NCBI GenBank assembly: GCA_964576135.1
Contig: CAZNTZ010000002.1
Span: forward strand, 1-53,558
Length of the DNA: 53,558 nucleotides
Direction of reading: 5' to 3'
From: CAZNTZ01 sp964576135
Lineage (GTDB): Bacteria > Pseudomonadota > Alphaproteobacteria > Rs-D84
The notes under the pieces were generated by a model, which was not told where the DNA came from, made no database searches, and saw only the letters and a list, made by a program, of their open reading frames with translations. Made by a program: the position numbers and the translations under genes. Positions within the stretch are counted from its first letter, which is position 1; each line of letters begins with the position of its first letter. This document shows, piece by piece, positions 32,878-42,382 of the stretch.

Positions 32878-35683
32878 TTCGCGACATATTTGAATGTGCC
32901 AATGCAATTGCAATCGCATCAGATTCATCAGCGGTTTTGGGCGCTGCCGCTGGTAATAAAATTTTGACCATTTTATAAATCTGATCTTTGTCTGCATGCC
33001 CTGCAGATGTAATTGCCTTTTTAATTTTATTTGGTTCATATTCAAAAACTTGAATATTGTGTGTTGCAATTGAAACAATTGCGGATGCACGTGCATGCCC
33101 AAGTAATAATGTAGATGTTGGATTTTTGTTTACAAAAGTAATTTCAATTCCACATTCATCTGGTTTCCACGTTTCACAAATTTTTGAAACTTCATCGAAA
33201 ATAAATTTCAAACGCACAGAAAGTTCTGCGTTTTTTGGTGGCAAAATAACGCCACTGGAAACATATTTTCGTTCACTGCCAGAAGTATCAATAATCGCCC
33301 ACCCAGTGTGTATGAGACCCGGATCAATTCCTATTATTCTTTTCATTCGTTTCTCATAAACAATAAATATCTCTTTGGCTTTGTTTTCTGCTGCGTTAAT
33401 AAAACTTTCCATCTTTTCTGAATTATATACTATGGGGCGTGATTCATCACGTTTTAATTGCAAAAAACTTATATCAATTGCTGGTGAAAACATCAAAGCC
33501 TCTAACGGAAGTTGTGGCATCATACCCTCTGACAATTGTTTTTCATTTGGGGCTTTGCCTGTTTTAATATCAACAACGTGTGACCCTTTGTCATCTTGCC
33601 ATACAAGATCTGCCCGTGCACAAACAATCCGGTTACCAATCTTGGTTTCCCCATAAATTTCAGAATTTGCGGTCATAGGTATTCCAACAAAGAAATCTTC
33701 AACGACCTTTGCAATTTCAATAAAACGCTTGTTCCAGAAATGCCCAAGTACAGATTCAGGTGGCAAAATTTCCTGGGCCCTTTCTTTTAATACATTAACT
33801 AAATCAAGATTGCGATTTTTAATTTTTTCTTCGATAACTTTATGAACCAAGTTTCCAAATTCAATTGCGTATCTGTCTTCCCATGCATCTGGCTTTCTTT
33901 TTAAATTCAAAATTGATTTTGCATAATATACATAAGGATTGTGAATCAGATCTTCTAAATGTGTCACAAATATGGGCGCATTATACATTGGTGGTGACGG
34001 TGGGTTATTATTAATTGGATTATATGGTACATTGTCATAAGATCTTACTTTGCCAACATATTCTTTTCCAATATTCGTATCATTCTTATTTTTCACAGCA
34101 ATACGCGATAAAAACCGAGATTCAATTGTCTGAGTTCCACCAGATGTATTTGATCGTGTCCAATAAACATTTTTTGCACATGATAAAGTGATAAAATCTA
34201 ATGACTGTAATGATACTTTGCGCATTGGTGACGGTAACCCAATTTTATCAGCAACTCCACGTGGTAACCATGGATTTTCATAACCCATATCCGGGAACAT
34301 TTCTTCGTTAAGCCCTGTTAGTATAACAACATCTGCTGTTTGCATTCTGGATTCAATTGTGCCAAGCACAAAAACTTTACTGTCCTCGATCATTGGTGGA
34401 CGAATCTGAACACTGCTGAGCGCATCTGATATAACACCTCTGGCGCCAGAACGATCTAATACAATGTCATATTTGACTAAAATATCACAAACTGTTTTTA
34501 TTTTTTCAATAATTTCTATGGATTCATCTTGCGCTGTAAAATCTGATATTAAATTTTTTATAGAACCATACAGATTCTTAAGATCTATCGGTAAATCTGA
34601 ATCTAGATAGTTTAATATAAATCGTCCCAAAGGATGAGATACCCCGGATGTTCCTCCAGAAAAATCAGCACATATTCCACGTGCAGCAAACGCTTCTTTA
34701 AGTCTTTGATTTCCGGCGGCGTCTGGCGTTATCACCAAAACAGATTTATTTTCAGAAACGGCACGTGATGAAATTTCTGCAACAACTTCTGCTTCTTCTG
34801 ATTCACGAACACAATCAATTCTTATTGCGTTATTTATAACTTTTGATGACCTGCTTGTGGTATTTGCAAATGCATCATTAAAAAAATCAATTTCTGAATC
34901 ACCAACATCAATTACTTGAACACTTGACGGAACCACCCCTATTCTTTCAAGCAATTTATATTCTGAATGATATGGATTTGTCTCGGCCTCGTAATTTGAA
35001 CATGTCCCAATTTTTCCAGGTAAAATTATTTTCCCGTTTGGCATTTTTGCAATATGCGCTATTAAATCGGCGGTTGCAGGAACCGAAGCTGTTGAGCCAC
35101 AAACAAAAACCCTGTCATATTTTTTAACTTCTGAAATCCATTCCCGGATTCCTTGGTTTCTTTTTTGTGTTTCTGTAATTTTATCTGGAAAAATTTTTGG
35201 TAACACATTTGATACAAAATCCAAAAACTTTGCCTTGGCAATAAAGTGTTCGGCATATTTTTCATCTATTAGATTTGACCAATTGATAGTTGTTTCTTCA
35301 CCTGGGGCACGTTCATTTTCAATATAATCCATCATTCTGACTAAATCATGCGCTATGGGTAATGCAGAAGCCATTCCACGACCATCAAGGGCTGCAACCA
35401 TTTTTGATAAAACAATTACACGCTCTGTATTTGATATTACGTTGTCTCCGGATTCTGAATCTGCTTCGTCAACACTTTCGCCAAGCGCAACAATTTTCGG
35501 TAAAATAACAGCGTTACCTGATTTTTCAACAATCAATTTTTCAAAACTTCGCACTGAACGCCTTGATGGTAAAAATACAATATCCGAAGAATAGTCATAA
35601 CTTTCTTTTTGCAAAAGATGCCATAACGCTTCAAGCATCATGGCAGGATTTGATACACAAAAAATATTATTATTTGCCGTCAA
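32867..35683 (-). CDS. AddB-RuvC fusion: AddB-type nuclease/helicase subunit joined to RuvC resolvase
   Basis: One 938-codon frame. Residues 1-779 match alphaproteobacterial AddB: N-terminal helicase-like domain (FLPSRRSVRSFEKL, VFVCGSTASVPATADLI) and a C-terminal PD-(D/E)XK nuclease (CARADLVWQDDKG, VVDIKTGKAP, PQLPLEALM). Residues 780-938 are a full RuvC: GIDPGLIHTGWAI with Asp, GIEITFVNKNP with Glu, and ADESDAIAIALAH with the last two Asp. The join EKRMKRIIGIDPG has no stop and keeps RuvC's own Met (33346), so free RuvC could also be made internally, but no good ribosome site precedes it. The AddB tail after the nuclease looks shortened. The start is TTG 35683 inside engB; addA is not seen in the window. 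Confidence 0.85.
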   Translation of the reverse strand: MTANNNIFCVSNPAMMLEALWHLLQKESYDYSSDIVFLPSRRSVRSFEKLIVEKSGNAVILPKIVALGESVDEADSESGDNVISNTERVIVLSKMVAALDGRGMASALPIAHDLVRMMDYIENERAPGEETTINWSNLIDEKYAEHFIAKAKFLDFVSNVLPKIFPDKITETQKRNQGIREWISEVKKYDRVFVCGSTASVPATADLIAHIAKMPNGKIILPGKIGTCSNYEAETNPYHSEYKLLERIGVVPSSVQVIDVGDSEIDFFNDAFANTTSRSSKVINNAIRIDCVRESEEAEVVAEISSRAVSENKSVLVITPDAAGNQRLKEAFAARGICADFSGGTSGVSHPLGRFILNYLDSDLPIDLKNLYGSIKNLISDFTAQDESIEIIEKIKTVCDILVKYDIVLDRSGARGVISDALSSVQIRPPMIEDSKVFVLGTIESRMQTADVVILTGLNEEMFPDMGYENPWLPRGVADKIGLPSPMRKVSLQSLDFITLSCAKNVYWTRSNTSGGTQTIESRFLSRIAVKNKNDTNIGKEYVGKVRSYDNVPYNPINNNPPSPPMYNAPIFVTHLEDLIHNPYVYYAKSILNLKRKPDAWEDRYAIEFGNLVHKVIEEKIKNRNLDLVNVLKERAQEILPPESVLGHFWNKRFIEIAKVVEDFFVGIPMTANSEIYGETKIGNRIVCARADLVWQDDKGSHVVDIKTGKAPNEKQLSEGMMPQLPLEALMFSPAIDISFLQLKRDESRPIVYNSEKMESFINAAENKAKEIFIVYEKRMKRIIGIDPGLIHTGWAIIDTSGSERKYVSSGVILPPKNAELSVRLKFIFDEVSKICETWKPDECGIEITFVNKNPTSTLLLGHARASAIVSIATHNIQVFEYEPNKIKKAITSAGHADKDQIYKMVKILLPAAAPKTADESDAIAIALAHSNMSRIIC

Positions 35684-36233
35684 TTATTTCACGCAATCTT
35701 TCTATACCTATTTTCTTAGACGCTGATGTTTCTAAAATCTCTGTGATCATTGCTGGACGAAGCATACATGATATTTCACGACACAAAGTGAATATCGCAA
35801 GTTTACCAGCTTTGTCGATTTTTGTTAAAACAACTTGATAAGTTATTCCGTGCGCATCGCAGAAATCCATCAAATCTATATCTGATTGTTTTATGTCAAT
35901 TCGTGAATCAATTAATATAAATAAACGTTTTAATTGTGTACGCGTCATCAAATATTCTTGAAGTCTCGAGAGCCACATATCAGCGGTAACTTTGGAAATT
36001 CTGGCATAACCATATCCCGGCAAGTCAACCAGCGTTACTTTATCATTAAGATTAAATAAATTTATCTGTTGGGTTCTGCCAGGTGTTTTTGATGTTCTTG
36101 CTGTATTTTCACCCGCAACTGCGTTTATCAATGAAGATTTTCCAACATTGGACCGCCCTATGAAAGCATACTCATTTATTTTGGCCTTTGGCAGAGATTT
36201 TACTTCTTCGAAAGATCCCACAAACTTAATCAT
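35670..36233 (-). CDS. engB: Ribosome biogenesis GTPase EngB (YsxC/YihA)
   Basis: EngB is an essential GTPase for 50S assembly. The 187-residue protein has GRSNVGKSSLI (G1), KTPGRTQ (G2), DLPGYGYA (G3), TKID (G4). I chose ATG 36233, which has GGAGG five bases upstream; an in-frame ATG four codons earlier overlaps that site. It lies between rsmI and addB-ruvC and overlaps the latter by 14 bases. Confidence 0.95.
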   Translation of the reverse strand: MIKFVGSFEEVKSLPKAKINEYAFIGRSNVGKSSLINAVAGENTARTSKTPGRTQQINLFNLNDKVTLVDLPGYGYARISKVTADMWLSRLQEYLMTRTQLKRLFILIDSRIDIKQSDIDLMDFCDAHGITYQVVLTKIDKAGKLAIFTLCREISCMLRPAMITEILETSASKKIGIERLREIIDGK

Positions 36234-36270
36234 TTTCGCCTCCATTTTTTGTTATAAAAAAGTTAATTAA

Positions 36271-37089
36271 TTATGTTGTACTGTTTTCAATTATTATTTT
36301 GTCATAAGCTTCTGATTTACTGATACCTGTCCTGGCTGCTACTTTTTCTGCTGCTTCTTTGGTTTTATAACCTTCGGCAACAACTTGTTTTACAATTTCT
36401 GATATATCGGAATCCGACATTTGAATATCTGGTGCCGGCTCTATGACCATTACAATTTCGCCCTTGATTTCCTTGCCTGAAAGTTTTTCTGACAATTCAG
36501 AAGGGTAACCAATAATTGTTTCTTCAAACATTTTTGTAATTTCACGAACAATTGCAACACGACGCTCTGGCATTACACGTGTAAGTGAAGAAACTGTATC
36601 TAAAACTCTGTTCGGGCTTTCATAGTAAATTATAGTGTGCCGAATGCGATTGTCCAGGTGCAACTTCTTTTCATCAAAAAATCCACAGAATGTAAACCGA
36701 TCCGTCGGGAATCCGGACAACACCAGCGCAGATATCAGAGCAGTCGGTCCAGGAACAACAAATACTGGTAAATCATTTTCACGGCATGCACGAACAATTC
36801 TGAATCCAGGATCAGATACAGCAGGCATACCAGAATCAGAAACAACCGCTATGCGCATCCCAGACTGAATTTTTTGAATTAAATCTGTTAAAACCTCACG
36901 TTCATTATGATCGTGCATCGCAATACGCGGTGTTTTAATATCAAAATGTGTGGCTAGTTTTCCAAAAACGCGTGTATCTTCACATGCGATCAAATCGACA
37001 TTTTGCAAAATTTCAACTGCGCGCGGAGACATATCGGAAAGGTTTCCAATAGGTGTTCCAACAATATATAATCCTGTTTTTATTTCCAT
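36271..37089 (-). CDS. rsmI: 16S rRNA (cytidine-1402-2'-O)-methyltransferase RsmI
   Basis: RsmI methylates the ribose of C1402 in the decoding centre. The 272-residue protein is the usual length, with VGTPIGNLSDMS, CEDTR, SDSGMPAVSDPG and VPGPTALISALVLSG, and a small C-terminal domain (TKEAAEKVAARTGISKSEAY). It is divergent from the LpoA-like gene, a pairing widely conserved in proteobacteria, and heads an rsmI-engB-addB::ruvC run. Confidence 0.95.
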   Translation of the reverse strand: MEIKTGLYIVGTPIGNLSDMSPRAVEILQNVDLIACEDTRVFGKLATHFDIKTPRIAMHDHNEREVLTDLIQKIQSGMRIAVVSDSGMPAVSDPGFRIVRACRENDLPVFVVPGPTALISALVLSGFPTDRFTFCGFFDEKKLHLDNRIRHTIIYYESPNRVLDTVSSLTRVMPERRVAIVREITKMFEETIIGYPSELSEKLSGKEIKGEIVMVIEPAPDIQMSDSDISEIVKQVVAEGYKTKEAAEKVAARTGISKSEAYDKIIIENSTT

Positions 37090-37094
37090 TTTAT

Positions 37095-37123
37095 TTGATT
37101 ATTCCTTGATGCTATATTATGAT
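37095..37123 (+). promoter_or_regulatory. Predicted promoter of the LpoA-like gene
   Basis: TTGATT (37095-37100), 17-base spacer, TATGAT (37118-37123). The gene has AGGGA before its ATG at 37150. Confidence 0.5.
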
Positions 37124-37149
37124 AATACTATCACTTAGGGAATTTTCAA

Positions 37150-38778
37150 ATGTTTAAATCATTATATTGGATTATTTGCTCGTTATTCATGGTTTCTGCC
37201 TGTGTCCAACAAGGTGGTGATTGGAATACCGGATATGGAGAGACACCTCCCGGTGCTCCTTCAGAATTATACGGTACATTTTCACCAGATATGACTGAAA
37301 CGTCTATGATAGATGGAACGAGTGCATCAGCTATTGCCCAAGAAACAGCGAATGTTAAAACTATTGCTGTACTTTTGCCTCTTTCTGGTCCAAATGCAGA
37401 ATTAGGTGAAGGTTTACGTCATGCTATTGAAATAGCATTTTTGCAAAAACAACCAAAAAATATACTAATTTCATTTAATGATTTGTCTGGAACTCAGAAT
37501 AACAAAATATCAGCCATAGAAGGCGTTCTTTTAAAAAAACCAGATATAATTATTGGTCCAATTTTTGCAGAAGATGCGACTTTATTAAGAAATATGAAAC
37601 CAGATGAATTACCAGTATTATCATTTTCATCTGATCAATCCGCGCTTGGTGATGGTGTGTTATCTGTTGCCCTTATGCCGAACCAAGGTGCCGAAGCATC
37701 CGTTGAAAAAATAGTCAAAGATGGTCGTAAAAAAATTCTTGTACTGGCACCAAACAATAATTCTGGTTATGTAATGGCTACTACAGCCCTTGATGCTGTT
37801 AATATTTACAGCAATAATTCAAAATGTCTGATTTATTATACCGAAGGCGATTCTGATTCAATAAAATCAGCGGCCTCGCGCGCAGCGCAATATCCTGCAC
37901 GTAATGCTGCAAATGATCGTGCCAAAGAAATTTTGTCTGATATTTTGATAAATGAAAATTTATCCGCTTCAGAAAAAAATTCTTTGAATGCTCAACTTGA
38001 AAGATTGTCTAAAAATGACACCCTGGGTAACCCACCATTTGATTCAGTATTATTTTTAGGCGGCGCCGCTGACAGTAAATCACTTGCTTCGTTTTTGAAA
38101 TATTATGACATAGGTGACGCAAAATTATATGGCACAGCAATGTGGGATTCACCAATTATGCTTGGCGATATTCAAATGTTCGGTTCAGAATATTCATCAT
38201 TACCACCCGTAAACCCTAACTTTGAAGCGATTTATACCGAAGTTGAAGGTAAAACCCCTTCACGTATGGATTCATTTGCATATGATGCAACAATGCTCGC
38301 AATTGGTGCAATTGAATCTCATAAAGGTATCGCAGCATATTTACTTGATCCTTCTGGATATCGTGGTCTGGACGGATTATTACGTTTGCGTCCAAACGGA
38401 GAAAGTGAACGTGCGTTGCAAATCAATCGTTTAAACAGTGATGGTGCAATAACAGTTGTTGGACCAGCACAGAATTTTATACACCCACTTTATCAAACAC
38501 CACGTGCCAGCAAATCGAAACCAAATGAACGTTCTTGCGATTTTGAAGGGGTTCGCGCAACTGATTACATAAATATACCTGCGCGTCTGCGGACAAAATA
38601 TACTTCAAAATTATATGGATCTTGGACAAAACTTGATCAAACAAATACAATTTCTGATCCAGTAACTGTTTTACCAGAAGATGATTCAGAACCTGTTTAT
38701 ACAGATCCAGATTTTCAACCGACAAATCTTGACGAGGTTGATAAACATATGATTGACGAAGTTTCTGTGACCAATTAA
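37150..38778 (+). CDS. LpoA-like penicillin-binding protein activator (LppC lipoprotein)
   Basis: The 542-residue protein has a lipobox (MVSAC, Cys18) and a periplasmic-binding-protein fold (VKTIAVLLPLSGPNAELGEG..., PDIIIGPIFAEDA, AYDATMLAIGA), as in the C-terminal domain of LpoA, which activates PBP1A from the outer membrane. The TPR-like N-domain of gammaproteobacterial LpoA is absent, which is normal for alphaproteobacterial members. The divergent rsmI neighbour supports the assignment. An Asp/Glu-rich C-terminal tail (about 500-542) is unexplained. Confidence 0.83.
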   Translation: MFKSLYWIICSLFMVSACVQQGGDWNTGYGETPPGAPSELYGTFSPDMTETSMIDGTSASAIAQETANVKTIAVLLPLSGPNAELGEGLRHAIEIAFLQKQPKNILISFNDLSGTQNNKISAIEGVLLKKPDIIIGPIFAEDATLLRNMKPDELPVLSFSSDQSALGDGVLSVALMPNQGAEASVEKIVKDGRKKILVLAPNNNSGYVMATTALDAVNIYSNNSKCLIYYTEGDSDSIKSAASRAAQYPARNAANDRAKEILSDILINENLSASEKNSLNAQLERLSKNDTLGNPPFDSVLFLGGAADSKSLASFLKYYDIGDAKLYGTAMWDSPIMLGDIQMFGSEYSSLPPVNPNFEAIYTEVEGKTPSRMDSFAYDATMLAIGAIESHKGIAAYLLDPSGYRGLDGLLRLRPNGESERALQINRLNSDGAITVVGPAQNFIHPLYQTPRASKSKPNERSCDFEGVRATDYINIPARLRTKYTSKLYGSWTKLDQTNTISDPVTVLPEDDSEPVYTDPDFQPTNLDEVDKHMIDEVSVTN

Positions 38779-38784
38779 AAAAAC

Positions 38785-38812
38785 TTGATTTGTCTTATAA
38801 TTTGTATATAAT
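38785..38812 (+). promoter_or_regulatory. tRNA-Tyr/tRNA-Gly promoter
   Basis: TTGATT (38785-38790), 16-base spacer, TATAAT (38807-38812), then a GC-rich CGGGC discriminator. The same boxes and spacing precede the tRNA-Thr gene at the window end. Confidence 0.7.
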
Positions 38813-38831
38813 CGGGCAGTCGCAAAGTTTT

Positions 38832-38918
38832 GGGCGTGCGCCGGAGTCGGAGAGCCGGGGCAGACTGTAAATCTGTTAGCTTACGCTTTAGGTGGTTCGA
38901 CTCCACCCACTCCCACCA
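38832..38918 (+). tRNA. tRNA-Tyr (GTA)
   Basis: Class II tRNA of 87 bases with encoded CCA. Anticodon stem-loop GCAGA-CTGTAAA-TCTGT gives GTA; the long variable arm pairs AGC/GCT; the T stem is GGTGG/CCACC with loop TTCGACT. Two oddities: position 4 (C) faces T at position 69 in the acceptor stem, and position 8 is C instead of the near-universal U. Confidence 0.88.
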
Positions 38919-38934
38919 ATAATATTAAAAAACT

Positions 38935-39009
38935 GCGGGCATTGTTTAATGGCTAAAATACAAGCCTTCCAAGCTTGGGATGAGGGTTCGATTCCCTCTG
39001 CCCGCACCA
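38935..39009 (+). tRNA. tRNA-Gly (TCC)
   Basis: 75 bases with encoded CCA. The acceptor GCGGGCA pairs perfectly with TGCCCGC. Anticodon stem-loop CAAGC-CTTCCAA-GCTTG gives TCC. Sixteen bases after tRNA-Tyr, so co-transcribed. Confidence 0.95.
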
Positions 39010-39015
39010 TAAAAT

Positions 39016-39041
39016 AAAACCGCCTTATCGGCGGTTTTTTT
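39016..39041. terminator. Bidirectional terminator after the tRNA pair and lolD
   Basis: AAACCGCC/GGCGGTTT (39017-39024 with 39030-39037) followed by T7. Confidence 0.88.
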
Positions 39042-39042
39042 A

Positions 39043-39756
39043 TTATCCAACAATTCCATTTTTGATTGTGATTATGCGATCGGCGCGTGATGCAAGCACC
39101 ATATCGTGCGTCACAAACAGCATCGCCATCTTGTTTTTCCGTGCCAAATCTAATAACAAATCAAATACCATTCCCGCATGTTTTGGATCAAGTGAACCTG
39201 TTGGCTCGTCCGCGAGTAAAATATCCGGTTGATTAGCAAGTGCACGTGCAACAGCCGTACGTTGTTGTTCACCACCAGACATTTCTGATGGAAAATGACT
39301 GGCACGATGTAATACATTTGCAGATTTTAATAATCTTTTCGCGATAATAATTGCTTCGTTTTCTTCTCTGCCCGCTGTCAGCATAGGTAAGACGACATTT
39401 TCAAGTGCAGTAAAATCAGAAAGTAAATTATGGCGCTGATATACAAACCCTAATTTTTGACGGCGCATATTAGTGCGTGCCTCGTCGTTCATTTTGTGAA
39501 CAACAGAACCCGAAATAATAATACTTCCAGATGTTGGTCTATCCAGCAAACCAACGCATTGCAACAATGTTGACTTTCCACAACCACTTGGTCCAACAAG
39601 TGCAACTATTTCACCACGACGCAAATCGAATCCACCACCACGAAGAATCTGTAATGGCTGTCCACCTTCTACAAACGTTTTTTGAATGTCGCGCACAGAC
39701 ATTACAACATCGCCCTTTGCAACTTTTGATAAAGATTTTAAAATTGAATTGCTCAT
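39043..39756 (-). CDS. lolD: Lipoprotein-releasing ABC transporter ATPase LolD
   Basis: LolD powers release of outer-membrane lipoproteins from the inner membrane to LolA. The 237-residue protein has Walker A GPSGCGKST, the Q-loop YQRHNLL, signature MSGGEQQR, Walker B ILLADEPTGSLD and the H-loop FVTHD. It starts directly after the lolC stop codon, so the two are coupled. Several lipoproteins in the window (MltA, LpoA-like, secretin-like) are expected clients. Confidence 0.92.
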   Translation of the reverse strand: MSNSILKSLSKVAKGDVVMSVRDIQKTFVEGGQPLQILRGGGFDLRRGEIVALVGPSGCGKSTLLQCVGLLDRPTSGSIIISGSVVHKMNDEARTNMRRQKLGFVYQRHNLLSDFTALENVVLPMLTAGREENEAIIIAKRLLKSANVLHRASHFPSEMSGGEQQRTAVARALANQPDILLADEPTGSLDPKHAGMVFDLLLDLARKNKMAMLFVTHDMVLASRADRIITIKNGIVG

Positions 39757-41016
39757 TTATTCATTCCTTAAAACTTCGACTGGATCTGTTTTACTTGCGC
39801 GCCATGCGGGATACAGAGTTGCCAAGAATGCCAAGAGTATTGCGACTGATGCAATTCCAATAATTGATAATGGATCAATCTTTGATGGTAATTCAGAAAG
39901 ATAATAAAGGTCTGCTGGAAATAAATCTCGACCGGTCATCAATTGTATAAACTTGCGTATTGGCTCAATATAAACCGCAATTAAAATACCAAACACTGTC
40001 CCAAAAAATGCCCCAATTACACCGATTAATGTTCCAGCCAAAATGAATATTTTCATCATTGATTTCTTTGACACACCAAATGTTCGCAGAACTGCAATGT
40101 CTTTGGATTTATCTTTGACTAACATAACCAATGATGACACAATATTAAATGCTGCAACAATAACTATCAAAAGTAATATTAAAAACATTACGTTTGATTC
40201 AACTTGTAATGCCCCAACAAAACCACGGTTCAAATCGCGCCAATCGCGAACAATAAATCCGCCAGGCAACATTGTAGAAAGTGCTTTGCGAACAATTTCG
40301 GTATTTTCTGGATCTTTTAAAAACAAATCTATATGTGTTACAGATCCAGGTATATTCAGATATTTTTGCGCAGATTCCAGTGGTATAAATACAAAACCAG
40401 AATCATATTCATACATTCCCATAAAGAACGAAGATTTTACAGGATAAGACATAATGCGTGGCATTGTGCCAAATGCGGTCGGTGTTCCGCCATTTGCAGA
40501 AATTAGGGATACTTGATCATTCAGTGTAAGTTTCAATTGACGCGCCAAACTCATCCCCATAACTAATTCATCATTTTTGATATCTGAAAGTGATGTGCCA
40601 TAAATTTTTGCACCAACACCTGTTTTTGCTGACAAATCGGACATTCTGATTCCACGTAAAATTGCACCAGAATTATTACCATTTGCACTGACCATTACCT
40701 GACCTTCGGCAATTGGAACAATTCCTGTTACATTTGCAGCCACTATTTTATTTTGTTTCATTTTATCAATCAGAAAATCATAATCTGAAATCGCGCCATC
40801 ACCATAATAAACAACCACATGCCCGTTCATACCAACGATACGAGATAATAATGTTTGGTGAAAACCGCCCATAACAGACATTACGACAATCAATGTCGTA
40901 ACCCCAAGCGTTATTCCCAATAAAGATACCCAAGAAATAACAGACACAAAACGTTCGCGACGTTTTGTACGCAAATAACGAAAGGCTATCTTTCTTTCAA
41001 ATTTCGAAAACAACAT
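39757..41016 (-). CDS. lolC: Lipoprotein-releasing ABC transporter permease LolC/LolE family
   Basis: The 419-residue permease has one N-terminal helix, a large periplasmic MacB-like domain, then three C-terminal helices (MacB topology 1+3). The opening FERKIAFRYLRTKRRERFVSVISWVSLLGI is typical of the family. Only one permease gene is present, consistent with a single LolF-type permease acting as homodimer, as in many alphaproteobacteria. AGAGGA precedes its ATG; it lies three bases after the secretin-like gene. Confidence 0.92.
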   Translation of the reverse strand: MLFSKFERKIAFRYLRTKRRERFVSVISWVSLLGITLGVTTLIVVMSVMGGFHQTLLSRIVGMNGHVVVYYGDGAISDYDFLIDKMKQNKIVAANVTGIVPIAEGQVMVSANGNNSGAILRGIRMSDLSAKTGVGAKIYGTSLSDIKNDELVMGMSLARQLKLTLNDQVSLISANGGTPTAFGTMPRIMSYPVKSSFFMGMYEYDSGFVFIPLESAQKYLNIPGSVTHIDLFLKDPENTEIVRKALSTMLPGGFIVRDWRDLNRGFVGALQVESNVMFLILLLIVIVAAFNIVSSLVMLVKDKSKDIAVLRTFGVSKKSMMKIFILAGTLIGVIGAFFGTVFGILIAVYIEPIRKFIQLMTGRDLFPADLYYLSELPSKIDPLSIIGIASVAILLAFLATLYPAWRASKTDPVEVLRNE

Positions 41017-41019
41017 TTA

Positions 41020-42369
41020 TTATTCCTCTAAATAATTACGCAAATCTTGACCACTGAGTGTTGCAGGCTGAGTATCAGGCTGAGTAATTGAAATTACACG
41101 CGGTGACATAAATATAACCAATTCTGCAAAAGGCGATATCAAAGTTTCTGATTCTGTGACAAACGAATGTGTCGGAATTCCGATAATCACATAGTTATCA
41201 CCAAGATTACTTGGGATTTTAAATTGTGATAATTCACCAGCATTAGTGCGAAGAACGATTTTAGAATCAACTTTTTTCATTCCTGCATAATCACCGTACT
41301 TTCCAGTTGCACCGATTATTAAATCTGTTTCTAATCTTTCTTCTCTGGAACATTGACCGATGTCAAAACGTGACTGCCAACCGCTTGGGATTGCAAATGT
41401 ACCCTGGGAGATAAGAACAATATTACTTTGCTGACTTAAAAATTCTTGCAATGTTTTTGTGTTTATTTCTGGACTTACCACCAGTGTACGACCAACAACG
41501 CCAGGAATGGACATTTTTACATTCTTTTCACCCAAACTTGGCAGTATATTCATCCATACAATTGGGTTATCCGATTTTGGATATACACGATAAACATCAA
41601 TATCCCACGCAATCAGATTCTTTTTAGATCCGATATCTGCAACAATTTTTGCGACATCTTTTTCAGTTTGGTAATTACCTTCGAATTCAAGTGTTTTGTC
41701 TTCCCAGTTTACCAATAAATTCCGCAAATCCGAGCCATGCATCGCATCAATCAATGCCATTATCATATCTTGATCTTTTGGCATTTTCATCAACCATTTA
41801 GCCCTGTGCATAAGATGTAATTCACGCGCTGAATCATCATAAGAATAATAAGCTTTACCCATGCGCGATATTAAATCTGCGGCTTCGCTCAGGTTACCAG
41901 ACTTTATACTGCCGGTTATTTTTTCTGGTAATGATTCATCTTCAATAACAACAACATTTGTTCCTTCAAGTAATTTTTCCAAAGCTTCCTTTACTGTCAA
42001 TTTTTCAAATTCATAATCTTTGACTTCAAAATTTGGTAATTTATCACCTGCATCCAGACGAACTATTTCAATTGGTTGGCTTGGTACCACAGAAAGAACT
42101 GATTGATTATCCCAATCAACACGGCATCTTTTTGGTAAATCAAGTGCAAATCGGCGCGCTGTATCAGTTGTTAATGCCGCTTTCTTTGGAAAAATTGGAA
42201 CAGAATTTTCATCAACAACCAAGTTATCAACAACCTGCACTGTTTCAACAGCAGCTTGGTTCTTTTGTGCCCATTGGGTACATCCAGATATAACAAATCC
42301 GACTGTGCAAACCGCAAAGATAGCCAGAAATGAATTGTGATCGTTATATAATTGTTTGATTTTTCTCAT
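41020..42369 (-). CDS. Secretin-like outer-membrane lipoprotein (PilN/BfpB-like, divergent)
   Basis: The 449-residue protein has a lipobox (VISGC, Cys30). Residues about 88-140 resemble an STN/secretin N0 fold (FEKLTVKEALEKLLEGTNVVV); about 210-270 look like an N1-type module (NWEDKTLEFEGNYQTEKDVAKIVADIG) with WDIDVYRVYP after it; and the end has ELVIFMSPRVI, like the last strand of secretins. Thus it resembles lipoprotein secretins of type IVb pili, but the central barrel repeats are not obvious. No other pilus or type II secretion gene is in the window. A GAGGG site precedes ATG 42369. Confidence 0.55.
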   Translation of the reverse strand: MRKIKQLYNDHNSFLAIFAVCTVGFVISGCTQWAQKNQAAVETVQVVDNLVVDENSVPIFPKKAALTTDTARRFALDLPKRCRVDWDNQSVLSVVPSQPIEIVRLDAGDKLPNFEVKDYEFEKLTVKEALEKLLEGTNVVVIEDESLPEKITGSIKSGNLSEAADLISRMGKAYYSYDDSARELHLMHRAKWLMKMPKDQDMIMALIDAMHGSDLRNLLVNWEDKTLEFEGNYQTEKDVAKIVADIGSKKNLIAWDIDVYRVYPKSDNPIVWMNILPSLGEKNVKMSIPGVVGRTLVVSPEINTKTLQEFLSQQSNIVLISQGTFAIPSGWQSRFDIGQCSREERLETDLIIGATGKYGDYAGMKKVDSKIVLRTNAGELSQFKIPSNLGDNYVIIGIPTHSFVTESETLISPFAELVIFMSPRVISITQPDTQPATLSGQDLRNYLEE

Positions 42370-42382
42370 GGTTCCCTCTGTC

